This document shows positions 24,846-32,656 of a DNA stretch of 51,196 nucleotides, in pieces. Under the pieces are notes generated by a model. The model searched no databases. It was given only the letters and a program-made list of their open reading frames with translations, and was not told the DNA's origin. The translations under genes and the position numbers were made by a program. The stretch comes from Planctomycetota bacterium (GTDB taxonomy: Bacteria > Planctomycetota > Phycisphaerae > Phycisphaerales > SM1A02): positions 1 through 51,196 of the forward strand of contig JADFOJ010000012.1 of the NCBI GenBank assembly GCA_022562915.1, in the 5' to 3' direction. Position 1 is the stretch's first letter, and each line of letters starts with the position of its first letter.

Positions 24846-26897
24846 TCACCTGGCGGTCGCGTCGAGCTCGAGCCCGAGATGCTCCAGGTACGCGTCCATG
24901 TTCGGCTCGCGGCCGAGATAGTCGCGCACCAGGTCGATGCCGTCCATCGAGCCGCCGCGTGAAAGGATCTTTTCGCGATAGTACATGCCCGCGTCCGGCG
25001 ACAGCATCCCGAGTTCCTTGAAGCGCTGGAACATGTCGCTCGCGTAGACGAGCGACCACTGGTAGCCGTAGTACCCTGCGTGGTAGCCGGTGAGATGACC
25101 GAACGCCGCCTGGAAGAACGTCTCCGGCACGGGGTCGTACAGCTCGACGTTCTCGCCGGCGGGATCCCACAGATCCATGCCCAGTTGCGTGGTGTCCACG
25201 TCGCCTTCAGGATCGAGATGGCAGTTGAGGTCGTACAGACCGTAGAAGAACTGGCGCTCGGCCGTCATGCCCGAACCGAGATAGCGGGCCTTCATCATGC
25301 CCTGCAGCAGGTCGTCGGGGATGGGCTTTCCCGTCTCGTAGTGCCGCGAGAAGGTCGCGAGCACGTCGGCGTCCCACACCCAGTTCTCGAACATCTGTGA
25401 CGGCGCCTCCACGAAGTCGCGCTCGACGGACGTGCCGCCGAAACGGTAGTACCGCGCCTCGCTGAGAATCGTGTGCAGGCAGTGGCCGAACTCGTGGAAG
25501 AACGTCTCGACGGAATCGTGGGTGAGCAGCGACGGCCGATCCGCGGTCGCCTTCGGGAAGTTGCAGACCAGCGCCGCCACGGGCCGGGCGACCGTGCCGT
25601 CGGGCCAGAGCTTGTGCTGGACGAGGCCCCACTGGGCCGCGTGGGTGTACTTGTTGGGCCGCGGATGAAGGTCGAAGTAGAACGTGCCGAGGATCTCGCC
25701 GGTGGCGTTGTCCTTGACTTCGTACACCGCAACGTCCTCGTGCCACAGCGGGATTCCCTCGGACCTCGCCTCTCCGGTGATCTCGCGATACTCCAGGCCG
25801 TAGAGGTACTGCGTAATCGAAAAAAGCCCGTCGATGACGCGGTCGAGCGGGAAGTATTCGCGGACCTCTTCGGTGTCGACGGCGTACTTCGATTTCTTGA
25901 GCCGATTGAGATAGAAGGACGTGTCCCAGGGATAGAACTCGGCACCGGGGTTGCCGGTGTGCCGGCGTTTCTCGGCGAGGAGCTCGGCGTGGTCCTTCAG
26001 AGCTTTCTTGCGCACCAGCGGGCGGAGATCCCGGTAGAACTTCTTCACCGTCTCGGCATTCTTTGCCATCTTGATCTCGATCTCGAAGTCGGCCGGGTGT
26101 GCGTACCCCAGCAGCCGGGCCGCCTCGGCGCGCAGCTGGAGGATCTGCTCCAGCACGCGCACGTTGCCGGTGCCGCCGCGACGCTTGTACTGAAGCCACA
26201 CCTTGTGGCGCGTCTGCTCGTTGGTGCAGTAGTCCTGGATCGGCAGGAACTGCGGATAGGAGAGACCGACGAGAAGGAGGTCGCCGGAACGCCGGAGGTT
26301 CGGATTCTCGAAGTATTCCTCCGGCACCCCGGCCAGTTCATCGCGGGCCAGCGGCACGGTAGTCTCGTCCTCGCGGATGTTCCGCTCGAAGTCGATGCTG
26401 AGCTGCGCGAGCTCCTTCTGGATGCGGATGAGCTCGGCGCGTCGCTCCGGCGGCAGCCCCATGCCCGCCCGGCGGAAGTCGCGGAGCGTGTGCTCCAGTA
26501 ATCGTTTGCGCTCACCGGCGAGCTTCGGTTTCGTTTCGGCATATGTCTTGATCGCGCGAGAGAGCCCTTCGCGCGTGTCCAGATCGATGAGCCAGCTGGA
26601 GACGTCAAGTTCGGCCCGCTCGCCCATGTCGCGTTCGTCCGCGTCGGTGGAGACGTACGGCATGAACAGGATCACGTTCGTGTCGATCTCCAGGCGGGCG
26701 CGCATGTCATCGAGCGCGGTGAGCGTGTTTTCGAAGCTGCGTTCGCGATCGGGGATCATTTCGATGGCACGGACCGCCTCCTCGGCGCGCTGCAGCGCCG
26801 CACGCACCGGTGAGTCGTCGGGGATCTCGCCGTGCACCGCCGCGGTAAGCGCCGACACGGTAAGCAACGTCATCACGATTGAGTTCGATTGTTTCAC
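24846..26897 (-). CDS. M3-family zinc oligopeptidase
   Basis: The 683-aa product has a signal-like N terminus (VMTLLTVSALTAAVHGE) and the family core with the zinc motif HEFGHCLH near residue 466 plus the following acidic helix (FVEAPSQMFENW). Late motifs YHAGYYGYQWS and FRELG-type segments match thimet/PepF-like oligopeptidases. It cuts short peptides; the signal segment suggests action outside the cytoplasm, unlike most bacterial M3 enzymes. GTG 26897 is chosen because GAGGAGA lies about 6 bases upstream and the signal helix follows. It is the last gene of a seven-gene minus-strand run with a peptide transporter and a cyanophycinase-like hydrolase. Confidence 0.9.
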   Translation of the reverse strand: MKQSNSIVMTLLTVSALTAAVHGEIPDDSPVRAALQRAEEAVRAIEMIPDRERSFENTLTALDDMRARLEIDTNVILFMPYVSTDADERDMGERAELDVSSWLIDLDTREGLSRAIKTYAETKPKLAGERKRLLEHTLRDFRRAGMGLPPERRAELIRIQKELAQLSIDFERNIREDETTVPLARDELAGVPEEYFENPNLRRSGDLLLVGLSYPQFLPIQDYCTNEQTRHKVWLQYKRRGGTGNVRVLEQILQLRAEAARLLGYAHPADFEIEIKMAKNAETVKKFYRDLRPLVRKKALKDHAELLAEKRRHTGNPGAEFYPWDTSFYLNRLKKSKYAVDTEEVREYFPLDRVIDGLFSITQYLYGLEYREITGEARSEGIPLWHEDVAVYEVKDNATGEILGTFYFDLHPRPNKYTHAAQWGLVQHKLWPDGTVARPVAALVCNFPKATADRPSLLTHDSVETFFHEFGHCLHTILSEARYYRFGGTSVERDFVEAPSQMFENWVWDADVLATFSRHYETGKPIPDDLLQGMMKARYLGSGMTAERQFFYGLYDLNCHLDPEGDVDTTQLGMDLWDPAGENVELYDPVPETFFQAAFGHLTGYHAGYYGYQWSLVYASDMFQRFKELGMLSPDAGMYYREKILSRGGSMDGIDLVRDYLGREPNMDAYLEHLGLELDATAR

Positions 26898-26938
26898 GGC
26901 TGTTCTCCTCGATCTCGTAGAGTAACGAATTGCCGCCC

Positions 26939-27778
26939 CTACGGCACCACCCTGCGGCGTGTGCCGAGGTCGAAGCGGTCGCCGGGTCGCAGTGAAATCC
27001 ATGCCGGGGCGCCGTCGCCACCGGCTTCCCGCCCCCAGCGCGCGGCATCGTAGATCAGGACCCGGCTGGAGCCGATCACCTCCGCCTCGTCGCCGTGAAC
27101 CACCAGGGCCGTGTCCTCGTCGATGCCGATACCGAGCAGGTCCGGGTGCGCCCTGATCACCGGGATCATGTCCTTCTGCCGTCCGCGAGCGATGACGTGC
27201 TGGTCGATGGCCACGCCCCGCAGGAAACCGAACCCCTTCTCGTGCCCGGACGACATCATGATGGCGTTGCCCTCGGGTGCCCCGCGCACGAGGTACGACC
27301 CCTGGATGGTGGCTCCGGCCGACGTCCCGCCGATGACGCCGCCGCGGGCGAGCACGTCGTGAAACGCCTGCTCGGCCCTCGTGCCGGCGTACGCATCCAC
27401 GAGTCGCCACTGGCGCCCGCCGCCGAACCAGACTCCCCGCGCGCGGCCCAGGGGCGCCGTGAACTCCTCGGTGTCGGCCCGCTGCCGATCTCGCGTGTGA
27501 ACCACGGTGACGTCCTCGACGCCGGCGGCACGAAACAACTGGCCGAACCTGTCGAGCGTGTCGCCCAGGTCACCGCCCAGTGCCGTCGGCACCACGACGA
27601 TCGGCGCGGACCGCCCACCCGCCAGCGCGATGAACCGCTCGATGATCTGCGGGTGATGCATGCTGCCCCCGACGATGACGAGGCTTCCCGACGCCGGGCC
27701 GACGAGGGGCGGCGCCGCGCCGGCAGCGACGTCCGCGGCCAGCAGCACGCCCGCGACGAATACCTTCACGAGTGTCAT
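26939..27778 (-). CDS. Cyanophycinase-like S51 family hydrolase, exported
   Basis: At 279 aa it has a signal peptide (about 1-22) and the S51/cyanophycinase fold: GSLVIVGGSM, VVPTAL, GVWFGGGRQWRL and the nucleophile motif GGTSAGA with Ser153, then GFGFLRGVAIDQHVIARGR and GIDEDTALVV. True cyanophycinases cut the storage polymer cyanophycin; others of the family are general dipeptidases, so the substrate is open. No cyanophycin synthetase is in the window. It sits six bases after the DppD stop and 41 bases before the M3 oligopeptidase gene, which favours peptide breakdown. Confidence 0.88.
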   Translation of the reverse strand: MTLVKVFVAGVLLAADVAAGAAPPLVGPASGSLVIVGGSMHHPQIIERFIALAGGRSAPIVVVPTALGGDLGDTLDRFGQLFRAAGVEDVTVVHTRDRQRADTEEFTAPLGRARGVWFGGGRQWRLVDAYAGTRAEQAFHDVLARGGVIGGTSAGATIQGSYLVRGAPEGNAIMMSSGHEKGFGFLRGVAIDQHVIARGRQKDMIPVIRAHPDLLGIGIDEDTALVVHGDEAEVIGSSRVLIYDAARWGREAGGDGAPAWISLRPGDRFDLGTRRRVVP

Positions 27779-27784
27779 CGATCG

Positions 27785-28840
27785 CTACGGTACCACAGGC
27801 GCTTCGCTCCGCCGAAAAGCGATGTCCGGCCGGCGCGAGGGGCGATGCTCCAGGTGCTCCGTCCGCCAGCATGCCACCCAGTGTTCCGGCTCGACCTCGT
27901 GCAGCACCGAGTCGCCGGCTCCGCGCGAGGTCGCCATGCCCGCCGGGTGCGGCATCGCGGGCCACCACGGTACGACGCCGGTGTCGTACCCCGGCAGCTT
28001 CCTGAACTGGCGGGGATCGCCGACGACCTCGTCGATCGTGGTGAGGCGGCGCGTGCCGTCGCCCACCTTCGGAATCGAACGGAACAGCCCGCGCGTGTAC
28101 GGGTGACGGGGCTTCTCGAAGAGGTCGTAGACGGTGGCGTACTCCACGGCCCGACCGGCGTACATCACGCAGACGACGTCGGCGGTCTCGGCCACGACAC
28201 CGAGATCGTGCGTGATGAACAGTACGGCCATGTCGCGGTCATGCTGCAGGCTCGACAGAAGGTCCAGGATCTGCGCCTGGATGGTGACGTCCAATGCCGT
28301 CGTGGGCTCGTCAGCGAGTAGTAGTTTCGGCCGGCACGCCAGCGCCATCGCGATCATCGCCCGCTGCCGCATGCCGCCGGAGAACTGGTGCGGATACGCA
28401 CGGAGTCCGCGCCGCGGGTCCCCGATACCCACGTCCGCCATGGCCTGCGCAGCAATCTCGACCGCCTGGCGGTGGTCGACGTCCTGGTGCAGCAGGATCG
28501 CCTCGACGATCTGGTTCCCGATCGTGTACACGGGGTTCAGGCTTGTCATCGGCTCCTGGAAGATCATGGCGATGTCGCCGCCGCGCACCCGGCGCATCTG
28601 TTTCTCGGTCAGCGACAGCAGGTCACGGCCCTCGAAGAGGATCGAACCCCGCTCGATACGACCGGGCGGCCGCGGAATAAGCTGCAGCACGGACATCGCC
28701 GTCACGGACTTGCCACAGCCGGACTCACCCACCAGCGCCAACGTCTGCCGCGGATGCACGGTCAGGCTCAGCCCGTCAACGGCCTTGACGCTGCCGCCGG
28801 CGACGTCAAAGGACACGGCGAGGTCCGCGATCTCGAGCAT
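27785..28840 (-). CDS. Oligopeptide/dipeptide ABC transporter ATP-binding protein (DppD/OppD type)
   Basis: The 351-aa product has Walker A GESGCGKS (38-45), Q-loop [14 protein letters not shown], signature [15 protein letters not shown], Walker [13 protein letters not shown] and switch HDLGV. The C-terminal oligopeptide-type extension is present ([20 protein letters not shown]) but its end ([13 protein letters not shown]) is not the usual cysteine-rich iron-sulfur motif. It starts two bases after the DppC stop. A second ATPase (DppF) and a binding protein are absent nearby. Probably works as a homodimer with the single adjacent permease, or with subunits coded elsewhere. Confidence 0.92.
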   Translation of the reverse strand: MLEIADLAVSFDVAGGSVKAVDGLSLTVHPRQTLALVGESGCGKSVTAMSVLQLIPRPPGRIERGSILFEGRDLLSLTEKQMRRVRGGDIAMIFQEPMTSLNPVYTIGNQIVEAILLHQDVDHRQAVEIAAQAMADVGIGDPRRGLRAYPHQFSGGMRQRAMIAMALACRPKLLLADEPTTALDVTIQAQILDLLSSLQHDRDMAVLFITHDLGVVAETADVVCVMYAGRAVEYATVYDLFEKPRHPYTRGLFRSIPKVGDGTRRLTTIDEVVGDPRQFRKLPGYDTGVVPWWPAMPHPAGMATSRGAGDSVLHEVEPEHWVACWRTEHLEHRPSRRPDIAFRRSEAPVVP

Positions 28841-28842
28841 GA

Positions 28843-29823
28843 CTACTGCGCCACCCGGCGCCGGGGGTCCAACATGTGCCGCAGCGATTCGCCGACGAAG
28901 TTCAGCGCCAACAGGGTCATGCCAATGAACAGGCACGGCCAGAAAAGCAGCCACCATCGCACTCGGACCGTGTTCAGTTCGCTCAGACCTGCCGCAGCGA
29001 GGTTGCCCCAACTCGGCAGCGGTTCGCGGACGCCGATTCCCAGGAAGCTCAGGAACGACTCAGAGAGGATCGCCGCCGGCACGGCGAGCGTTGCGTAGAC
29101 GACGATCGGCCCCGTCAGGTTGGGCAGCAGATGAACCGCGAACTGGCGGGGCAATCTCACGCCGATGGCCCGGCTCGCCTCGATGAACGGCTGGTTGCGA
29201 AGGCTCATCACCTGGCCGCGAATGACCCTGGCCATCGTCAGCCAGCTCACGCCGCCGATCGCGACCAGCAGCGTCACGACGTTGACAGCCTGCCGCAGGG
29301 CCGGTGACAGGTCGCGGCCGGAGCGCTCGATGAGACCGTCCGAAGCCACCGCCAGCAGCACCACCAGCAGGATCGCCGGCAGACCGAAGAGTACGTCCAC
29401 GATTCGCATGAGCACGGCATCGGTCCGTCCTCCGAAGTAACCGGCGACGGTGCCCCAGGTCGTCCCGATCACGACGGCGATGCACGCCGCCGCAAGCCCG
29501 ATCGCCAGACTGATCCCCCCGCCGGCCAGGCAGCGGGCAAACAGGTCACGGCCGAGCCGGTCGCTTCCGAAGACGAGCCGAACGGGTCTGCCCGACCGGG
29601 TCTCGGCCGCGGCGCGGCGGGCCCTCTCGTCGGGAGCGTGCGGCGCCCACGACGGGGGCAGCAGGATCCGCGACAGCTCCGTGGCCTCGTAGCGCCGCTG
29701 CGATGCCCCCGTTCTCCCCATCGTCCACGGCAGTGTCAGCACGCAGGCGAGGAACATGGCCCCCAGCACGCCGGCGCCGACTGCGCCGAAGACCCGGCCG
29801 CTATTCGTCGGCCAGCGCGGCAT
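28843..29823 (-). CDS. Peptide ABC transporter permease, DppC type
   Basis: At 326 aa it has an N-terminal helix (about 10-33), a periplasmic insert, and the binding-protein-dependent transport domain with about five helices. The DppC marks are [13 protein letters not shown] and the EAA loop [20 protein letters not shown], then [17 protein letters not shown]. The periplasmic insert (about 50-80, [19 protein letters not shown]) is longer than usual. No DppB gene precedes it, although DppB/DppC normally form a heterodimer. The start overlaps the preceding gene by 23 bases, so expression is coupled to the exported 202-aa protein. Confidence 0.9.
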   Translation of the reverse strand: MPRWPTNSGRVFGAVGAGVLGAMFLACVLTLPWTMGRTGASQRRYEATELSRILLPPSWAPHAPDERARRAAAETRSGRPVRLVFGSDRLGRDLFARCLAGGGISLAIGLAAACIAVVIGTTWGTVAGYFGGRTDAVLMRIVDVLFGLPAILLVVLLAVASDGLIERSGRDLSPALRQAVNVVTLLVAIGGVSWLTMARVIRGQVMSLRNQPFIEASRAIGVRLPRQFAVHLLPNLTGPIVVYATLAVPAAILSESFLSFLGIGVREPLPSWGNLAAAGLSELNTVRVRWWLLFWPCLFIGMTLLALNFVGESLRHMLDPRRRVAQ

Positions 29824-30409
29824 CGACGCGGTCCAGCAGCTCCTGGTATCGGCGCTTCACGGCCAGGCGGTGGTTGGCCGGCTGCATATCGTGCTCGAGC
29901 TCATCCCGTAGCGACTTGACGTGGTCCTCGAGCCGGATCAGGTAAAAGCCGCGCGCGATGATGGAGTAGCCGACCTGCCGGGTCACCAGCGCTTCGAGCT
30001 GTGCCTCGATCTCGTCGGTCGCGACGCTTTCCGTCCGGCGGGCGTCGATGAGCTGCTCCAGAAGGTGATCGACCTGGGCCTGCAGCTTCAGATCCTTGAT
30101 CTTGACGTCGTAGAGCTGTGGATTCTGCTGCTTGAGACCGGCCAGGCCGACGAGGTACCGCGCGTTCGCCATCGCGCGTCGGAAGTCCTGTTCGGTACGG
30201 TCGCGTCGTATCCGCTGGAGACGATCGGCGAGGTCGGGATCGACCTCCCGGGCGACGTCCATGCAGCGCTCGATCATGTCCGCGCTCAGTATGGCGTTCG
30301 CCGGTCCGCGCACGCCTACCCGCCGCACCGCGTCCTGGCGCGCATCGGGACCGACCCACGCCGCCAGGACGAGGACGACTCCGCCGCCGAGAACCGTGAG
30401 CCGTGTCAT
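29801..30409 (-). CDS. Exported helical protein of unknown function
   Basis: The 202-aa product starts with a signal or anchor helix (LTVLGGGVVLVLAAWVG), followed by an entirely helical, charged body (RIRRDRTEQDFRRAMANARY; LKLQAQVDHLLEQLIDARR) that looks like coiled coil. It resembles, in outline only, the periplasmic heavy-metal-sensor-type helical proteins (CpxP/ZraP/Spy group); I see no clear LTxxQ motifs, so I do not assign it. It lies between the anti-sigma-like gene (5 bases upstream) and the DppC gene (23-base overlap). As part of an ECF operon it may sense envelope conditions. Confidence 0.7.
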   Translation of the reverse strand: MTRLTVLGGGVVLVLAAWVGPDARQDAVRRVGVRGPANAILSADMIERCMDVAREVDPDLADRLQRIRRDRTEQDFRRAMANARYLVGLAGLKQQNPQLYDVKIKDLKLQAQVDHLLEQLIDARRTESVATDEIEAQLEALVTRQVGYSIIARGFYLIRLEDHVKSLRDELEHDMQPANHRLAVKRRYQELLDRVDAALADE

Positions 30410-30414
30410 CGGGG

Positions 30415-30909
30415 TCACATCTCCAGGTCGTGAGCGATGCGGGCAAGGTCGCCGGTGAGATCGCCGAAGGTCATGTCGCGGGTCAGCAGGATGTCCTGGA
30501 CCTCGGCGAAGCGCGGATCGAGCAACCTCGACGGCCCCCCGGCTGACTCCAGCAGCACCATCTCGACCTCTGGCGTGAGAAGCGGGCTGAACCCGGCCGG
30601 CGGCAGGACGCGGTTGCCGATGAACAGTGCCAGCGCGATCGAGGCGGCCAGTGCCAGCCGACTTCCCCACGCGGAGATCCTTGTCCGCAGCGATGCCGGC
30701 GGCGGCAACTGCAGGAGCCTGGCCCGCCGCACGGTCCGTGCCGGCAGCAGGCCGACCGACGCGTCAAAGACGCGGTCCGCCAGCCCCGGCGGAACGGGTT
30801 GTCGACGGGCCCAGACAGCCAGCCTTGCCTCGACCTCGTGAAACTCGGTCGAGGTCTGATCGGAAAAATGGTCCATTCCGGGTATCCAACGTCCCTGGCG
30901 CGTGTTCAT
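30415..30909 (-). CDS. Single-pass membrane protein, putative anti-sigma factor
   Basis: The product is 164 aa. A cytoplasmic N-terminal part (about 1-75; FHEVEARLAVWARRQPVPPG) is followed by one membrane helix (about 85-102, LALAASIALALFIGNRVLPP) and a short outer domain containing FAEVQDILLTRDMTFGDLTG. No zinc anti-sigma HxxxCxxC is present. It starts 16 bases after the ECF sigma gene, the position and topology expected of an anti-sigma factor. ATG 30909 is chosen; an in-frame GTG/ATG further upstream would overlap the sigma gene. Function is inferred from context. Confidence 0.7.
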   Translation of the reverse strand: MNTRQGRWIPGMDHFSDQTSTEFHEVEARLAVWARRQPVPPGLADRVFDASVGLLPARTVRRARLLQLPPPASLRTRISAWGSRLALAASIALALFIGNRVLPPAGFSPLLTPEVEMVLLESAGGPSRLLDPRFAEVQDILLTRDMTFGDLTGDLARIAHDLEM

Positions 30910-30925
30910 TGCCTGTCTCCCATGT

Positions 30926-31480
30926 TCATTGCTCGTCTGCAAGGTGCTGCCGGAGTTTCTTGAGCGCCCGGTGCTGGCGAGCCAGCACCGTCCCCAGCGG
31001 CTCACCGAGGATTTCGGCGATCCGGGCGAAGCTCAGCCCGGAGATGTGCCTCAGGTGCACGACCTGGCGATCGGACTCCGATAACCGGGCCAGGGCTGCC
31101 TCCAGGGCGGAACGTTCCTCGCCGCCGGGCGGCGACGGCTCCGGGGGCCCGTCGGCCGCGCCGGCCAGGCCGATCAGGGTCTCGGTCTCGACCGGGTTGG
31201 CGTGGCGCCTGCGGCGGCGCATCTCGTCGCGCAGACGGTTCATCGCGATCCGGAAGAGCCACGACTCGAAGCGGCCCACCTCCGAGTACCGGCCGATCCT
31301 CTCGACGACCGTACAGAACGTGGACTGGGTGATCTCCTCGGCAAGGTCCACGTTGCCGCACTGGGCGCGAATGAGCCCGAAGACGCGCGGCGACCAGGTC
31401 TCGACGATCTCCCGCCACGCGATCTCATCGCCGGCGGCAGCCCGCTGGAGAGTTTCTTCGAGCGACGCGCCGGAAGGCAT
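30926..31480 (-). CDS. ECF-type RNA polymerase sigma factor
   Basis: The 184-aa product has region 2 (AEEITQSTFCTVVERI; RFESWLFRIAMNRLRDEMRR) and region 4 (HLRHISGLSFARIAEILGEP, then LGTVLARQHRALKKLR). It heads a minus-strand run of seven closely spaced genes: membrane protein, exported helical protein, peptide permease, peptide ATPase, cyanophycinase-like hydrolase and M3 oligopeptidase. This suggests that peptide transport and breakdown answer to an envelope signal. The proline- and glycine-rich linker between regions (PPEPSPPGGEER) is unusually long. Confidence 0.9.
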   Translation of the reverse strand: MPSGASLEETLQRAAAGDEIAWREIVETWSPRVFGLIRAQCGNVDLAEEITQSTFCTVVERIGRYSEVGRFESWLFRIAMNRLRDEMRRRRRHANPVETETLIGLAGAADGPPEPSPPGGEERSALEAALARLSESDRQVVHLRHISGLSFARIAEILGEPLGTVLARQHRALKKLRQHLADEQ

Positions 31481-31509
31481 GGCGAGCCAGTGTACGACGG
31501 ATCTGCCAT

Positions 31510-31515
31510 TACAAT
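31510..31515 (+). promoter_or_regulatory. Candidate -10 box before the CaCA antiporter gene
   Basis: TACAAT ends 9 bases before ATG 31525, without a Shine-Dalgarno sequence; the predicted leader is at most a few bases. It shares the 44-base divergent gap with the ECF sigma operon start. Confidence 0.35.
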
Positions 31516-31524
31516 CCGTCCGCG

Positions 31525-32493
31525 ATGCTCAATGCCTTCTGCCTGGTCGCCGGGATCGCGCTGCTGCTGGCCGGCGGTCACTGGCTCGTGGCCGGCTCGG
31601 TCACGATCGCACGGCGACTCGGCGTGTCCACGCTGGTCGTGGGCCTCACGATCGTGGCCATGGGCACGAGCGCTCCGGAACTCGCCTTCAACGTGATCGC
31701 CGCGACCGGCGGGCACGGTGAACTGAGTTTCGGCAACATCGTCGGTTCCAACATCGCCAACATCGGGCTCGTTCTCGGGATCACGGTCCTCATCTGGCCC
31801 TTGGCCGTACACAGCCGGGTGATCAGCAGGGAACTGCCGTGGCTCGTCGTCGTCTCGCTGGTCGCGTGCGTCGTCCCGTTTCTGCCGTTCGGACCGGGCG
31901 GCTTCGGCCGTATCGGCGGGGCGGTCATGCTCGCGTGGTTCGGACTCTTCATGGTGAGCTGGTACCGTCTCGGTCGCAGCCTGCCGGCCGACCCGCTGGT
32001 GAAGGACCTCGGGCAGGAGGCCGAGGCGGAGACCGTCGGATCGATGGGAGGTGCGGTCGCGCTGTTGCTGATCGGGTTGGTCATGCTGGCCGGGGGCGGA
32101 AAGCTCAGCGAGGTCGGCGCCGTGGGGATTGCACGGTCACTGGGCCTCACCGAAGGGCTCATCGGGCTCACGATCGTGGCCCTCGCGACGAGCCTGCCCG
32201 AACTGACCACCTGTGTCATCGCCTGCCGCAAGGGGCACCACGACCTCGCCGTCGGCAACATCGTCGGCTCGAACATCTTCAACCTGCTGCTGGTGCTCGG
32301 GCTGACGGCGGTGATCACACCGGTACCGCTGCCGGACAATGGACAGTGGGATCTCCTGGCGATGATCGTGATCACGGTCGTACTCTGGCTGATGGCGATC
32401 ACGCACAAGTACAAGATCACGCGCAAAGAGGGCGCGTTTCTCCTGCTGTGCTACTTGGGGTACATGACGTGGAGTGTGCTGCGTGAGATGTAG
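31525..32493 (+). CDS. Calcium/sodium antiporter (CaCA superfamily, YrbG-like)
   Basis: The 322-aa product has about ten membrane helices and the two alpha repeats of cation/Ca2+ exchangers: VGLTIVAMGTSAPELAFNVI with SFGNIVGSNIANIG in the first half, and IGLTIVALATSLPELTTCVI with AVGNIVGSNIFNLLL in the second. The acidic residues of the SxPEL motifs that bind the ion are both present. It exchanges Ca2+ for Na+ or H+ across the inner membrane. The element that follows six bases after the stop may end the transcript. Confidence 0.93.
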   Translation: MLNAFCLVAGIALLLAGGHWLVAGSVTIARRLGVSTLVVGLTIVAMGTSAPELAFNVIAATGGHGELSFGNIVGSNIANIGLVLGITVLIWPLAVHSRVISRELPWLVVVSLVACVVPFLPFGPGGFGRIGGAVMLAWFGLFMVSWYRLGRSLPADPLVKDLGQEAEAETVGSMGGAVALLLIGLVMLAGGGKLSEVGAVGIARSLGLTEGLIGLTIVALATSLPELTTCVIACRKGHHDLAVGNIVGSNIFNLLLVLGLTAVITPVPLPDNGQWDLLAMIVITVVLWLMAITHKYKITRKEGAFLLLCYLGYMTWSVLREM

Positions 32494-32498
32494 ATTAA

Positions 32499-32651
32499 GG
32501 TGTGGCACGGTCGACCGAGTCCGCCACAGGCGGACGAGGTCGCCCGTGGAGCGACGCTCGAAGACACGGGCGACGCTCGAAGACACGGGCGACGCTCGAA
32601 GACACGGGCGACGCTCGAAGACACGGGCGAGCAAGCTCGACCGTGCCACCC
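32499..32651. repeat. Palindromic repeat element, copy 4, with internal tandem expansion
   Basis: Outer arms GTGTGGCACGGTCGA and TCGACCGTGCCACCC enclose the inner hairpin GTCCGCCACAGGCGGAC, the middle stem TCGCCCGTG/CACGGGCGA and an expanded right half. The element fills the gap between two convergent stop codons almost exactly: five bases from the antiporter stop (32493) and five from the dnaB stop (32657). Confidence 0.85.
32553..32628. repeat. Four perfect 19-bp tandem repeats inside element copy 4
   Basis: GACGCTCGAAGACACGGGC is repeated four times without change (32553, 32572, 32591, 32610). The unit equals the loop plus right middle-stem of the element, so it looks like replication slippage within the palindrome. 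Not CRISPR: there are no spacers. Confidence 0.95.
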
Positions 32652-32656
32652 CTTTC

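Noticed and set aside
32553..32628. Possible CRISPR array
   Set aside because: The 19-bp units are directly adjacent with no spacers, and no cas genes are nearby.
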